From Caryophanales bacterium UBA6259 (GTDB taxonomy: Bacteria; Bacillota; Bacilli; Tepidibacillales; Tepidibacillaceae), in the NCBI GenBank assembly GCA_002441135.1, contig DJVJ01000007.1:37228-101227 (forward strand): DNA of 64,000 bases. Reading direction: 5' to 3'. This document shows, piece after piece, positions 9,484 to 17,278 of this stretch (its first letter is position 1; each line of letters begins with the position of its first letter). The position numbers and the translations under genes are program-made. Under the pieces are notes generated by a model. That model made no database searches, was not told the origin of the DNA, and was given only the letters and a program-made list of their open reading frames with translations.

Positions 9484-10968
9484 ATGGAGAGAGAGCAATG
9501 GGGGAGCCGAGTAGGTTTTATCTTGGCCGCAGTCGGTTCAGCAGTGGGATTAGGAAACATTTGGCGTTTTCCGTATGTTGTTTATGAAAATGGTGGTGGT
9601 GCCTTTTTAATTCCTTACTTCTTCGCATTATTAACAGCAGGAATCCCAATTTTGGTTTTGGAGTTTGGTATTGGACACAAATTTAAAGGTTCAGCACCTT
9701 TATCATTTAGAAGAATTTTAGGCAAATCAGAATGGTTAGGCTGGTGGCAGGTTTTAATCTCTTTTGTAATTATTACTTATTACGTGGTTATTATTGCATG
9801 GGCAATGAGCTATACTTGGTTCTCCACAAATCTTCAGTGGGGAGAAGATACAAAAGGCTTTTTATTTACAGAATATTTAAATTTATCTGATGGTGCTTGG
9901 AGTTCTGGTGGTATTCAATGGAATATTTTTATTTTAGTAATCGCTGTTTGGGCACTTATTTATTTTGTCTTATATAAAGGTGTTAAAAGTGGAATTGAAA
10001 AGGCATCTAAACTATTAATGCCTGTACTAGTTATTATAATGATTCTATTTACGATTCGTGGAGTAACATTACCAGGAGCAGTAGAAGGATTAAATGTATT
10101 ATTAACCCCAAATTTTGATAAAATATTAGATGCAAAAGCATGGATTGCTGCATATGGTCAGATCTTTTTTAGCTTAAGTATTGCATTTGCAATTATGATT
10201 ACTTATTCTAGCTATTTACCAAAGAAAGCGGAAATCAATAATAGTGCATTTATTACTGGTTTATCTAATAGTGGATTTGAATTTTTAGCAGCACTAGGCG
10301 TTTTTGGCGTAATTGGATTTATGGCAACATCCTCAGGAACCGATGTAAATGAAGTAGCAGCAGCAGGAGTTGGATTAGCATTTGTGGTGTTCCCACAAAT
10401 CATTAATCAACTTCCAGCTCTTAATGAAGTTGTGGGTGTAATGTTCTTCTTTTCACTGGTAATTGCCGGATTAACCTCCGCAATTTCCATTGTAGAGGTA
10501 ATTGTATCAGCAGTAATGGACAAGTTTTCCATGTCTAGAAAGCAAGCAGTTACAGCAGTTTCAATCATTGGCTTTCTCGGCAGTGTGTTCTATACAACTG
10601 GTGGAGGTTTGTACTATCTAGATATTGTGGATCACTTTATTAATTCCTTCGGAGTGGTATTAGCGGGCTTAGTAGAAGTTCTTATTGTTGGATGGTTATA
10701 CCGATTGGCTTCTATTAGAGAACACAATAATCTGACTTCTGATTTTGCCATTGGTAGCTGGTGGGATATTATGATTAAAGTAATTACTCCAATTGTATTA
10801 GGTACGATGACAGTGTTAAACATAAAAACAGAATTAGGGGCTCCTTATGAAGGGTATCCATTAGATTTTCTAGCTATTTTTGGTTGGGGAACAGCAGCGG
10901 CAGTTATTGTTTTAGGTATATTATTATCTCTTGTTCCCGGCTTTAAGAATGAAGGGAGGAAATTTTAA
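9484..10968 (+). CDS. sodium-dependent (NSS/SNF family) transporter
   Basis: 494 aa, about 11 membrane segments. The N-terminus WGSRVGFILAAVGSAVGLGNIWRFPYVVYENGGGAF is the NSS signature that lines the Na+ and substrate sites in LeuT homologues. These carriers import amino acids by Na+ symport. RBS AGGAGG. The next gene begins at the base after the stop and encodes a small membrane protein, as in the MetP/MetS-type two-subunit bacterial transporters, so methionine or alanine uptake is a reasonable guess rather than a demonstrated substrate. Confidence 0.93.
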   Translation: MEREQWGSRVGFILAAVGSAVGLGNIWRFPYVVYENGGGAFLIPYFFALLTAGIPILVLEFGIGHKFKGSAPLSFRRILGKSEWLGWWQVLISFVIITYYVVIIAWAMSYTWFSTNLQWGEDTKGFLFTEYLNLSDGAWSSGGIQWNIFILVIAVWALIYFVLYKGVKSGIEKASKLLMPVLVIIMILFTIRGVTLPGAVEGLNVLLTPNFDKILDAKAWIAAYGQIFFSLSIAFAIMITYSSYLPKKAEINNSAFITGLSNSGFEFLAALGVFGVIGFMATSSGTDVNEVAAAGVGLAFVVFPQIINQLPALNEVVGVMFFFSLVIAGLTSAISIVEVIVSAVMDKFSMSRKQAVTAVSIIGFLGSVFYTTGGGLYYLDIVDHFINSFGVVLAGLVEVLIVGWLYRLASIREHNNLTSDFAIGSWWDIMIKVITPIVLGTMTVLNIKTELGAPYEGYPLDFLAIFGWGTAAAVIVLGILLSLVPGFKNEGRKF

Positions 10969-11103
10969 ATGAATACTGGTGCAATTATTATGTTTGCTTT
11001 TGGTGCAACACTACTTTGGGGTGGCTTAGTCGTGACTTTAGTTTTAGCATCACTAAAAAGTAAAAATGCAAAAGAATCCTATTCAGAGGATGTTAGTATC
11101 TAA
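10969..11103 (+). CDS. MetS-type small membrane subunit of NSS transporter
   Basis: 44 aa, one hydrophobic segment (IIMFAFGATLLWGGLVVTLVLA) followed by a short charged tail. ATG immediately follows the stop of the transporter gene; RBS GGGAGG is inside the end of the upstream gene. Members of this family (MetS in corynebacteria) are required for function of the large NSS subunit. Length, topology and position all match. Confidence 0.8.
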   Translation: MNTGAIIMFAFGATLLWGGLVVTLVLASLKSKNAKESYSEDVSI

Positions 11104-11124
11104 AAATCATTTCATACGAATGTA

Positions 11125-11160
11125 AAAATAAGTGGCTCTTTTGGAGTCACTTATTTTTTT
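11125..11160. terminator. bidirectional terminator
   Basis: AATAAGTGGCTC and GAGTCACTTATT pair around TTTTG, with T runs on both sides. It serves the transporter genes on + and the M23 peptidase on -, whose TAA stop lies inside the stem. Confidence 0.8.
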
Positions 11161-12145
11161 TGCTATTTCTTTCCCATATTCTTAAATAGGGTGTAGGATC
11201 AAAAGCCCATTCATTTCGACCATTATATTTATACATGCCAAAATGTAAGTGGGGAGGGAATTTTCCTTGTGTTCCAGGACTTCCATATCCAGAACTACCT
11301 ACATAGCCAATAACGTCTCCAGGCTTTACAACATCTCCTTCTTTAAGCTCTTTTTTAAAGCCTGTTAGATGAGCATAATAATAATAAATATTATTGGTGT
11401 CTCGTATACCGATTCTCCAGCCTCCAAATTTATTCCAGCCTAGTATTTCGATATATCCATAGGATACACTTCTTACTGGTGTACCGTAGCCTGCAAAAAT
11501 ATCAGTGCCCTCATGAATTCGAACACCACCCCAGCCTCTTGCGTCTCCCCAAGTGCTGCGATAAGAATAATTATTCCATTTAGGCACTGGAAAAACTCTT
11601 TGATATAATTCTAAGGTATTAAAGGTTCGATAAATAGCTGCCATTTCACTAATAATTTTAGTGGTCGTTTCATTTCGATAATAATCATTTAATGCTTTTA
11701 TTATATTTTCTTCTGTATTTCCGTACCTAGAAAGGTAGGAAAGATAGGCGACTAAAACGTCAGTATCATTATTACGGTCTGCCTTTCCATCGCCATCCCC
11801 ATCTTCACCAAATCCTGCAAAAAACTGAATTCTTCCAGGATTTGTGTCTTCATAATTTGGATGGAGAAAACCAGCCCATTTTTCCCCTGGGAAATAGATT
11901 GCGATTAATCCTTTTTTTTCTGGGATATCTTTGCGGACCGGTTGAATATTTCTTTCGAATTGATCGATTGCAGCAATATAGTACCAAGGAATTTGATAAA
12001 TTGCTTCCATCTCTTTAAAAAAAGTCAATCGAAGCTGTGGCGTATTTTCTTTGTCTGCTTCATTTTGACGCGCAGAAGCAAATGAAAGACTATAAGAATT
12101 AGAGATTAGTGTAAGTAATAAAATAGACAGAAATAGCTTTTTCAT
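11147..12145 (-). CDS. secreted M23 metallopeptidase (peptidoglycan hydrolase, LytH/YunA-like)
   Basis: 332 aa. Start ATG 12145 was chosen because GGAG lies 9 nt upstream; an in-frame TTG at 12160 overlaps that RBS. An N-terminal signal peptide (KKLFLSILLLTLISNSYSLSFA) is followed by an alpha-helical region with IPWYYIAAIDQFERN, similar to the lysozyme-like part of YunA-type proteins, then a C-terminal LytM/M23 domain with zinc-ligand motifs HEGTD and HLHFG. It would cleave peptide cross-links or stem peptides of the wall. B. subtilis YunA/LytH acts in sporulation; a similar role here is inferred. Confidence 0.88.
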   Translation of the reverse strand: MKKLFLSILLLTLISNSYSLSFASARQNEADKENTPQLRLTFFKEMEAIYQIPWYYIAAIDQFERNIQPVRKDIPEKKGLIAIYFPGEKWAGFLHPNYEDTNPGRIQFFAGFGEDGDGDGKADRNNDTDVLVAYLSYLSRYGNTEENIIKALNDYYRNETTTKIISEMAAIYRTFNTLELYQRVFPVPKWNNYSYRSTWGDARGWGGVRIHEGTDIFAGYGTPVRSVSYGYIEILGWNKFGGWRIGIRDTNNIYYYYAHLTGFKKELKEGDVVKPGDVIGYVGSSGYGSPGTQGKFPPHLHFGMYKYNGRNEWAFDPTPYLRIWERNSKKNK

Positions 12146-12258
12146 CGAATTTCGCTCCAATATTTTTATTCTTTCGTTTTTTTGTTATTTTTTACTTAGT
12201 GTTGGAACTACGACCTAATCTTATGTATGGCAAATAGATGTAAAATATATTAACCACA

Positions 12259-12286
12259 TTGAACTATCTTATAATTACAATATAAT
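12259..12286 (+). promoter_or_regulatory. probable promoter of larC2
   Basis: TTGAAC (12259-12264), 16-nt spacer, TATAAT (12281-12286), 36 nt before the GTG start. Confidence 0.6.
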
Positions 12287-12321
12287 GGAGAAAAGAATAT
12301 TTATTATTGGAGGATAAAATA

Positions 12322-13191
12322 GTGATTGGATTACTTAAATATAGACAAGGATTTACTCTATCCCATTTAATCGAACTTTTAGAGAAGGAAACAGGCGATT
12401 CCTTCGATATGATTAATAATCAAGAACAAAAAATAGCTATGCAACTGGAAGCTCTAAAAATTAATCAATTGTATCTATCTCCGTTATTTATACATCCTGA
12501 CGATATGGAAAGGATTCCAATAGAAGTATTATCTAATATTCCCCTAAAAATTGACGAAGAAACAGGTCCTGGATTTTCGGCGGAAATGATTCATTGGTTA
12601 AAAGAAAATGTTTCTTTGCAAAACCCAACTACTCCGTTATTTATACAAAAAAAATACGAGAATAACCATTTAGGCGTTATTCTTTTTGAGGAAAAACAAG
12701 AGAATAATAATGAATTTAAAATGGGGAGAGGTAACCACCAACATCTCGATTCAAGAATGATGAAGCTCGAAGTATCTATTGATGATATGAATCCGGAATT
12801 TTACGGTTTTTTATTTGAGGAATTATTTAGACTTGGGGCAAATGACGTTTATGTCGAGCAAGTAATTATGAAAAAAAATCGGCCAGCAAGCGTGCTACAT
12901 GTGTTATGTCAGGAGGAAAAAAAGGAAGAGATCATTTCCTTTTTGTTTCGTGAAACAACAACGCTTGGAGTACGCTATACTCCATATTCTGTTTACCGAT
13001 TAGAACGTGAATTTATTCCTATCTCTACCCCTTGGGGAGAAGCAACAATTAAAATAGGAAAGATGCATGGGAAGGTTGTACAGATTTCCCCTGAATATGA
13101 CCAATGTGTAGCCATCGCAAAAGAAAAGAAACTTCCGTTAAAATTGATTTATGATACGATAAAACAATTAGGCTATCAATCTTATGAATAG
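12322..13191 (+). CDS. larC2: LarC2: nickel-insertion protein, C-terminal LarC domain with extra N-terminal region
   Basis: 289 aa from GTG 12322, with GGAGG eight bases upstream. Residues from about 145 are the LarC C-terminal domain (KLEVSIDDMNPEFYGFLFEE, GANDVYVEQVIMKKNRP), which uses CTP-dependent nickel insertion into the pincer cofactor. The first 145 residues are not the usual start of a LarC2 and look like a worn LarC1 domain: IAMQLEALKINQLYLSPL (38-55) aligns with VAIALDLLGIEQIYTSPI (135-152) of LarC1, and EVLSNIPL with EILKGLPI, while the HFHEVG metal motif is missing. The gene has its own promoter and converges on larC1. Confidence 0.85.
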   Translation: MIGLLKYRQGFTLSHLIELLEKETGDSFDMINNQEQKIAMQLEALKINQLYLSPLFIHPDDMERIPIEVLSNIPLKIDEETGPGFSAEMIHWLKENVSLQNPTTPLFIQKKYENNHLGVILFEEKQENNNEFKMGRGNHQHLDSRMMKLEVSIDDMNPEFYGFLFEELFRLGANDVYVEQVIMKKNRPASVLHVLCQEEKKEEIISFLFRETTTLGVRYTPYSVYRLEREFIPISTPWGEATIKIGKMHGKVVQISPEYDQCVAIAKEKKLPLKLIYDTIKQLGYQSYE

Positions 13192-13195
13192 ATTA

Positions 13196-13231
13196 AATTA
13201 AGCTCGCATTTGTTAAAATGCGAGCTTAATT
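13196..13231. terminator. bidirectional terminator between larC2 and larC1
   Basis: A perfect 16-bp inverted repeat, AATTAAGCTCGCATTT with its complement, around a 4-nt loop, sits between the two convergent stops. Confidence 0.85.
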
Positions 13232-13242
13232 GTACTTTATTT

Positions 13243-14106
13243 CTATTGTTCATGACGATGTACATGCTTAAAGGTATGCTTGTGACTGTGTTTATGATTA
13301 TGATGCTCGTGGTTATGGTCATGACTATGATCATGATCATGCTTATGAATATGAAAACTTGGTTCTGTTACGTATAGCTCTTGGGTTTCTCCAATTACTG
13401 CTCTAATCACATTAGGACGATCCTCAAAGTCCTTTGTACCAGCTCCATAACCAATCATCTTAACGACCATAGAAGGGTATCCTTCAAAGCCAGTACCAAG
13501 TGCTGCAGCTATTCCTGCTCCAGTTGGTGTTGTCATTTCAAATGGAACTTTTGAAGAACGAATTGGAAGGCCTTTTAAAATTTCTAGTGTTGCAGGAGTA
13601 GGAACAGGATAAATTCCATGATCAATTTTCACTTGGCCCATACCTAAAGGAATTGGAGAAGTATAAATCTGTTCAATTCCTAAAAGATCAAGAGCAATAG
13701 CTACACCAATAATATCAACAATAGAATCAATGGCACCTACTTCATGGAAATGAACCTTTTCTAATGGAAGCTGATGAATTTTTCCTTCGGCTGTTCCAAT
13801 AACGTGGAAAATCTTTTTTGCATCACGTTTAACTCGATCAGATAGGGAAGAATCGTCAATCATCTTAATAATATCTGTATAGTGGCGGTGATGGACAATC
13901 TCTGTTTCTGGGTCAAGTAAAACATCAATTTTAAAAGCCGAAACGCCCTTTTTCACTACCTTACTGGTTTGTAAATGAAAAGACTCAATAGGAAGCTGCT
14001 TAAGCTCTTGTTCAATCTGATTTAAACTAGCTCCTGCATCAACTAAGGCAGCCAAAGTCATATCGCCACTAATTCCAGAAAAGCAATCTAGATAAAGTAC
14101 CTTCAT
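13243..14106 (-). CDS. larC1: LarC1: nickel-insertion protein, N-terminal LarC domain with His-rich tail
   Basis: 287 aa. The N-terminus LYLDCFSGISGDMTLAALVD is the LarC signature; HFHEVGAIDSIVDIIG (119-134), TPTGAG and YGAGTKDFEDRPNV follow. The last 36 residues are a His/Asp repeat tail (18 or so His), a likely nickel store or chelator. LarC inserts Ni into the pyridinium-dithiocarboxylate mononucleotide made by LarB and LarE. In many bacteria LarC1 and LarC2 are joined by ribosomal frameshifting; here the C-terminal half is a separate convergent gene. RBS AAGGAGAG. It is third in the larE-larB-larC1 unit. Confidence 0.95.
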   Translation of the reverse strand: MKVLYLDCFSGISGDMTLAALVDAGASLNQIEQELKQLPIESFHLQTSKVVKKGVSAFKIDVLLDPETEIVHHRHYTDIIKMIDDSSLSDRVKRDAKKIFHVIGTAEGKIHQLPLEKVHFHEVGAIDSIVDIIGVAIALDLLGIEQIYTSPIPLGMGQVKIDHGIYPVPTPATLEILKGLPIRSSKVPFEMTTPTGAGIAAALGTGFEGYPSMVVKMIGYGAGTKDFEDRPNVIRAVIGETQELYVTEPSFHIHKHDHDHSHDHNHEHHNHKHSHKHTFKHVHRHEQ

Positions 14107-14153
14107 TTAATAAACTCTCCTTTATAGTTTACAAAGTAACTATATGTTCATTT

Positions 14154-14918
14154 TTAATCAAGCTTATATTTTGGATCTGCTAATTTATTTATTAAGCTTG
14201 CTTGATAACCTGCTCCAAATCCATTATCAATATTTACAACCGAAATCCCACTGCTACAAGAATTTAACATGGTCAATAATGCGGATAGCCCCTGGTAATT
14301 GGCGCCATAACCAACACTTGTGGGAACAGCAATAATTGGCGTTGAAACAAGACCACCAACCACACTAGGCAGTGCACCTTCCATACCAGCAACAACAATA
14401 ATCACGTTTGCTTCTCGAATAGTATCCATACGATGAATTAATCGGTGTAGACCAGCAACGCCAACATCACAAATTAAGTCTACTTCGTTTCCCATAGCTT
14501 GAGCAGTTACAACAGCTTCTTCTGCAACGGGTAAATCTGAGGTTCCAGCGCAAACCACTGCAATCTTTCCTGGATGCTGTGGGTTAGTGTTTTTATTCCA
14601 AAGTAATGTTCTTGCAGTTGGATTATAAACGATTTTTGGGAACTTTTTCGTCACTTCTTTTCCCATTTCTGCTGTTACTCGAGTAGCTAAAACTACAGGA
14701 TGCTGTACGATTAATCTTTCGAAAATCATTACTACTTGCTCTGTCGTTTTTCCGGCCCCATAGATTACCTCTGGAAAGCCAACACGTTTAGCTCGATGAA
14801 GATCGAGATTCGCGAAGCCAAGATCATCATAGTTTTTAAGCTTGCTTTTTGCTTCATCAATTGTTATTGTTCCTTTTTGCACCTCTAATAAAACGTCGGT
14901 TAATCGATCATTATTCAT
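14154..14918 (-). CDS. larB: LarB: pyridinium-3,5-biscarboxylic acid mononucleotide synthase
   Basis: 254 aa. The C-terminal PurE-like domain shows CAGTSDLPVAEEA, DVGVAGLHRL and VVAGMEGALPSVVGGLVS, with GYGANYQG near the end. LarB carboxylates and hydrolyses nicotinic acid adenine dinucleotide, the first step of nickel-pincer cofactor synthesis. Its ATG overlaps the last 8 nt of larE (ATGAATAA), so the two are translationally coupled. Confidence 0.96.
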   Translation of the reverse strand: MNNDRLTDVLLEVQKGTITIDEAKSKLKNYDDLGFANLDLHRAKRVGFPEVIYGAGKTTEQVVMIFERLIVQHPVVLATRVTAEMGKEVTKKFPKIVYNPTARTLLWNKNTNPQHPGKIAVVCAGTSDLPVAEEAVVTAQAMGNEVDLICDVGVAGLHRLIHRMDTIREANVIIVVAGMEGALPSVVGGLVSTPIIAVPTSVGYGANYQGLSALLTMLNSCSSGISVVNIDNGFGAGYQASLINKLADPKYKLD

Positions 14919-15735
14919 GTTGATTCTCCTTTTTTACGCTTTCAATCATGCTGCCTGTTCTATATCCTTGTAGGTCAAGGGAAACATAAACAAACCCTGC
15001 CTCTTTAAATTGTTGAACAATTTTTTCATGGTTTTGGAGAATTAAAGGAAAGCTTTCTGCCGGCACTTCAATTCTAGCGGTGTGGTCATGATGACGAACT
15101 CTAAATTGACTGAAGCCTAGTTGATATAAAACATCTTCTGCCTGTTCTATTTGTCTAAGCTTTGGCTCTGTTACTTCATTTCCATGAGGAATGCGAGTTG
15201 CTAGGCAGGAAAACGACGCTTTATTCCAAGTTGGCAGCCCTCTTTTTTTGGACAAAGCTCTGATATCACTTTTTGATAGACCTGCGTCTTTTAGTGGGCT
15301 TCTAATCTGTAAATTTTTCAGTGCCTTAATCCCTGGGCGAAACTCTTTCATATCGTCAGTATTTGATCCATCAATTACAAAAGGAATACCCTTTTGCTCT
15401 GCTAGCTTTAGCAAATGAGAGAAAAGATCATTTTTGCAGAAGAAGCAACGATCAATGGGATTAGAACTAATTTTCTCATTTTCCAAAGCTTTTAATGGGA
15501 TGATTTGGTGATGTATTCCCATTTCTTGGGATAATTCCTTTGCTTCTTCAACCTCTCTTGATGGAATATATTCGGTTTGCAGGGTTACCGCAATCGCATT
15601 TTCCCCTAATACATCATTAGCAATAGCAGCAAGATAAGTACTATCTACTCCTCCAGAGAAGGCGACCATTACCTGCTTCATTTCCTTGAGGATGGTGATT
15701 AAATCCTGTTCTTTTTTTTCTAAATCTATTGTCAT
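14911..15735 (-). CDS. larE: LarE: ATP-dependent sulfurtransferase for pincer cofactor
   Basis: 274 aa from ATG 15735 (AAAGGA upstream; ATG 15762 lacks an RBS). The PP-loop is FSGGVDST (26-33). Cys177 in SFSCLATRIP aligns with the sacrificial sulfur-donor Cys176 of the Lactobacillus enzyme. Two further cysteines form CFFC (97-100), giving the three-cysteine arrangement reported for LarE types that carry a [4Fe-4S] cluster and act catalytically; that last point is inferred from the cysteine pattern. LarE converts two carboxylates of the LarB product into thiocarboxylates. First gene of the larE-larB-larC1 unit. Confidence 0.95.
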   Translation of the reverse strand: MTIDLEKKEQDLITILKEMKQVMVAFSGGVDSTYLAAIANDVLGENAIAVTLQTEYIPSREVEEAKELSQEMGIHHQIIPLKALENEKISSNPIDRCFFCKNDLFSHLLKLAEQKGIPFVIDGSNTDDMKEFRPGIKALKNLQIRSPLKDAGLSKSDIRALSKKRGLPTWNKASFSCLATRIPHGNEVTEPKLRQIEQAEDVLYQLGFSQFRVRHHDHTARIEVPAESFPLILQNHEKIVQQFKEAGFVYVSLDLQGYRTGSMIESVKKENQHE

Positions 15736-15785
15736 TTTGAAATTAGTCCTTTCTGTAACCATTTTTAGTATGGGCTTTTCTAATT

Positions 15786-15814
15786 ACTATAGAAAAACAG
15801 ACTAAAATTGTCAC
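15786..15814 (-). promoter_or_regulatory. probable promoter of larE-larB-larC1
   Basis: On the minus strand GTGACA (15814-15809), 17-nt spacer, TATAGT (15791-15786), about 50 nt before larE ATG. Confidence 0.55.
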
Positions 15815-15860
15815 TAGACAAACTGTACAAAGTTTCACCAATTTCTTCTATTAAAATTGT

Positions 15861-17060
15861 TTATAATTGTTGATTTAATAAGGTCAGAAATAGACCAACA
15901 TCGGTAACTAAGCCATGTGCTTGTGCAGAGCCACGATCTACCAGCTTGGCAACTACTGCAGGATTAATATCTACAATCACTGTTTTAACCCAGCTAGGTA
16001 GCATATTTCCTGTACCTATAGAATGAAGCATTGTAGAAAGCATGATAACCATATCTGCATCTTGAATCATCTGTGCATATGCTTCTTGAGCTTGAATTAA
16101 ATCCATTAATGTGTCTGGTAGAGGACCATCATCCCGAATTGAACCTGCTAAAACAAATGGAATATTATTCTTTACTAATTCATACATTATTCCTGATTTT
16201 ATTGTTTGATCAGCAACAGCCGCAGCAATACTACCTGACTTATTGACAGCATTAATTGCTCTCATATGATGCTTATGTCCACCTTTAACAACCTTACCAG
16301 TATCTAAATTTACACCTAAAGACGTACCATAGAGATCTCTTTCAATGTCATGAACTGCTAAGGCGTTTCCAGATAGAACACCAGAAACAAACCCTTTTCT
16401 TATCATATCCTGAAATGCGACCATTCCACCAGTATGTATAACAACTGGGCCTGCCACAAAAACAATTTTTCCATTCTTTTCTTTTATTTGTTTCATTTCT
16501 ACTGCTAATTGATTGACAGCGATTTCAACTCGGCGCTCAGAGCTAACTTCATTGACCATAAATGCGAAATCGTGATCATCATTTTCTGCAGCTTCAGTTT
16601 TAATTCTTACACCTTCAGAACCGCAAACAATGGCATCTCCAGCTTTTACATCACGAAGCTTAGTACAGATAATTTCTCCATTTTTAACAACTAAAACTCC
16701 GTCCATTCGCTGTTTCTGTACTTTGAACCATTTTCCATCTAAATAAACCTCTGTTGGATGATTGGTCGTTGAATAGAAATCATCAGGTACTGTCTTATCC
16801 TTTTCACTTGTTTTTAATAGAACAGGTGATTCGGTACTTGGAATGGAAATTCCTAAGTTAGTTAACTCATTTAAGATTAATGTAAAGCCTTCATCACTAA
16901 TCTCAAGAGCAATAGTAGCGGTTGAAATATCATCTACCTTTTTACCAATATTCAGTTCTAGGACTTGATAAGAGCCATTATATTGTTCACAGGATGCATC
17001 AATTTGTTTAAGTATATCATCACGAATAATATGTCCTTTAATTTGAATGATTTTTCGCAA
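15861..17060 (-). CDS. TIGR00300 family protein (LOR/SDH-type, archaeal-type ornithine cyclodeaminase-like)
   Basis: 399 aa. An N-terminal ACT-like/LOR region (about 1-100) leads into a DFYSTTNHPTEVYLDGKWFKV segment and a C-terminal Rossmann-like domain (FVAGPVVIHTGG, VKGGHKHHMRAINAVNKSGS, AGSIRDDGPLPD). This is the domain found in archaeal ornithine cyclodeaminases and the ArgZ/AgrE C-terminus. The likely reaction is NAD-dependent deamination of ornithine to proline, but the family is broad. It lies 125 nt upstream of larE on the same strand, with a separate promoter between them, so any link to the lar pathway is only positional. Confidence 0.75.
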   Translation of the reverse strand: MRKIIQIKGHIIRDDILKQIDASCEQYNGSYQVLELNIGKKVDDISTATIALEISDEGFTLILNELTNLGISIPSTESPVLLKTSEKDKTVPDDFYSTTNHPTEVYLDGKWFKVQKQRMDGVLVVKNGEIICTKLRDVKAGDAIVCGSEGVRIKTEAAENDDHDFAFMVNEVSSERRVEIAVNQLAVEMKQIKEKNGKIVFVAGPVVIHTGGMVAFQDMIRKGFVSGVLSGNALAVHDIERDLYGTSLGVNLDTGKVVKGGHKHHMRAINAVNKSGSIAAAVADQTIKSGIMYELVKNNIPFVLAGSIRDDGPLPDTLMDLIQAQEAYAQMIQDADMVIMLSTMLHSIGTGNMLPSWVKTVIVDINPAVVAKLVDRGSAQAHGLVTDVGLFLTLLNQQL

Positions 17061-17182
17061 AACGATTCCTCCTTCATCTATTTTCTTCTAATTTCTTATG
17101 AAATGAATGAAAAGATTGTAAATGAAAATAATGATGTAACAGAACTATTATATCAAAAAAATAGTTTATACTACAAAAAACT

Positions 17183-17203
17183 AAATAAGAATCATTACGA
17201 TTT
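17183..17203 (+). promoter_or_regulatory. Zur operator (zinc uptake regulator box)
   Basis: The 21-bp site AAAT-AAG-AATCATTACGATTT matches the Bacillus Zur box AAATCGTAATnATTACGATTT at 17 of 20 defined positions, with mismatches only at positions 5-7. It overlaps the -35 element, so Zn-Zur would repress znuACB. Confidence 0.75.
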
Positions 17204-17229
17204 ACAAAAAAGAAGGTTCAGTTTATAAT
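17201..17229 (+). promoter_or_regulatory. promoter of znuACB
   Basis: TTTACA (17201-17206), 17-nt spacer, TATAAT (17224-17229). The -35 is covered by the Zur box. Confidence 0.75.
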
Positions 17230-17278
17230 GAGATAGATAAATTATGCTTTTATATTGAGGATAGAAGGAGGATTTTTA

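Noticed and set aside
14144..14335. 63-aa frame on + overlapping larB
   Set aside because: Antisense to larB; no RBS or domain.
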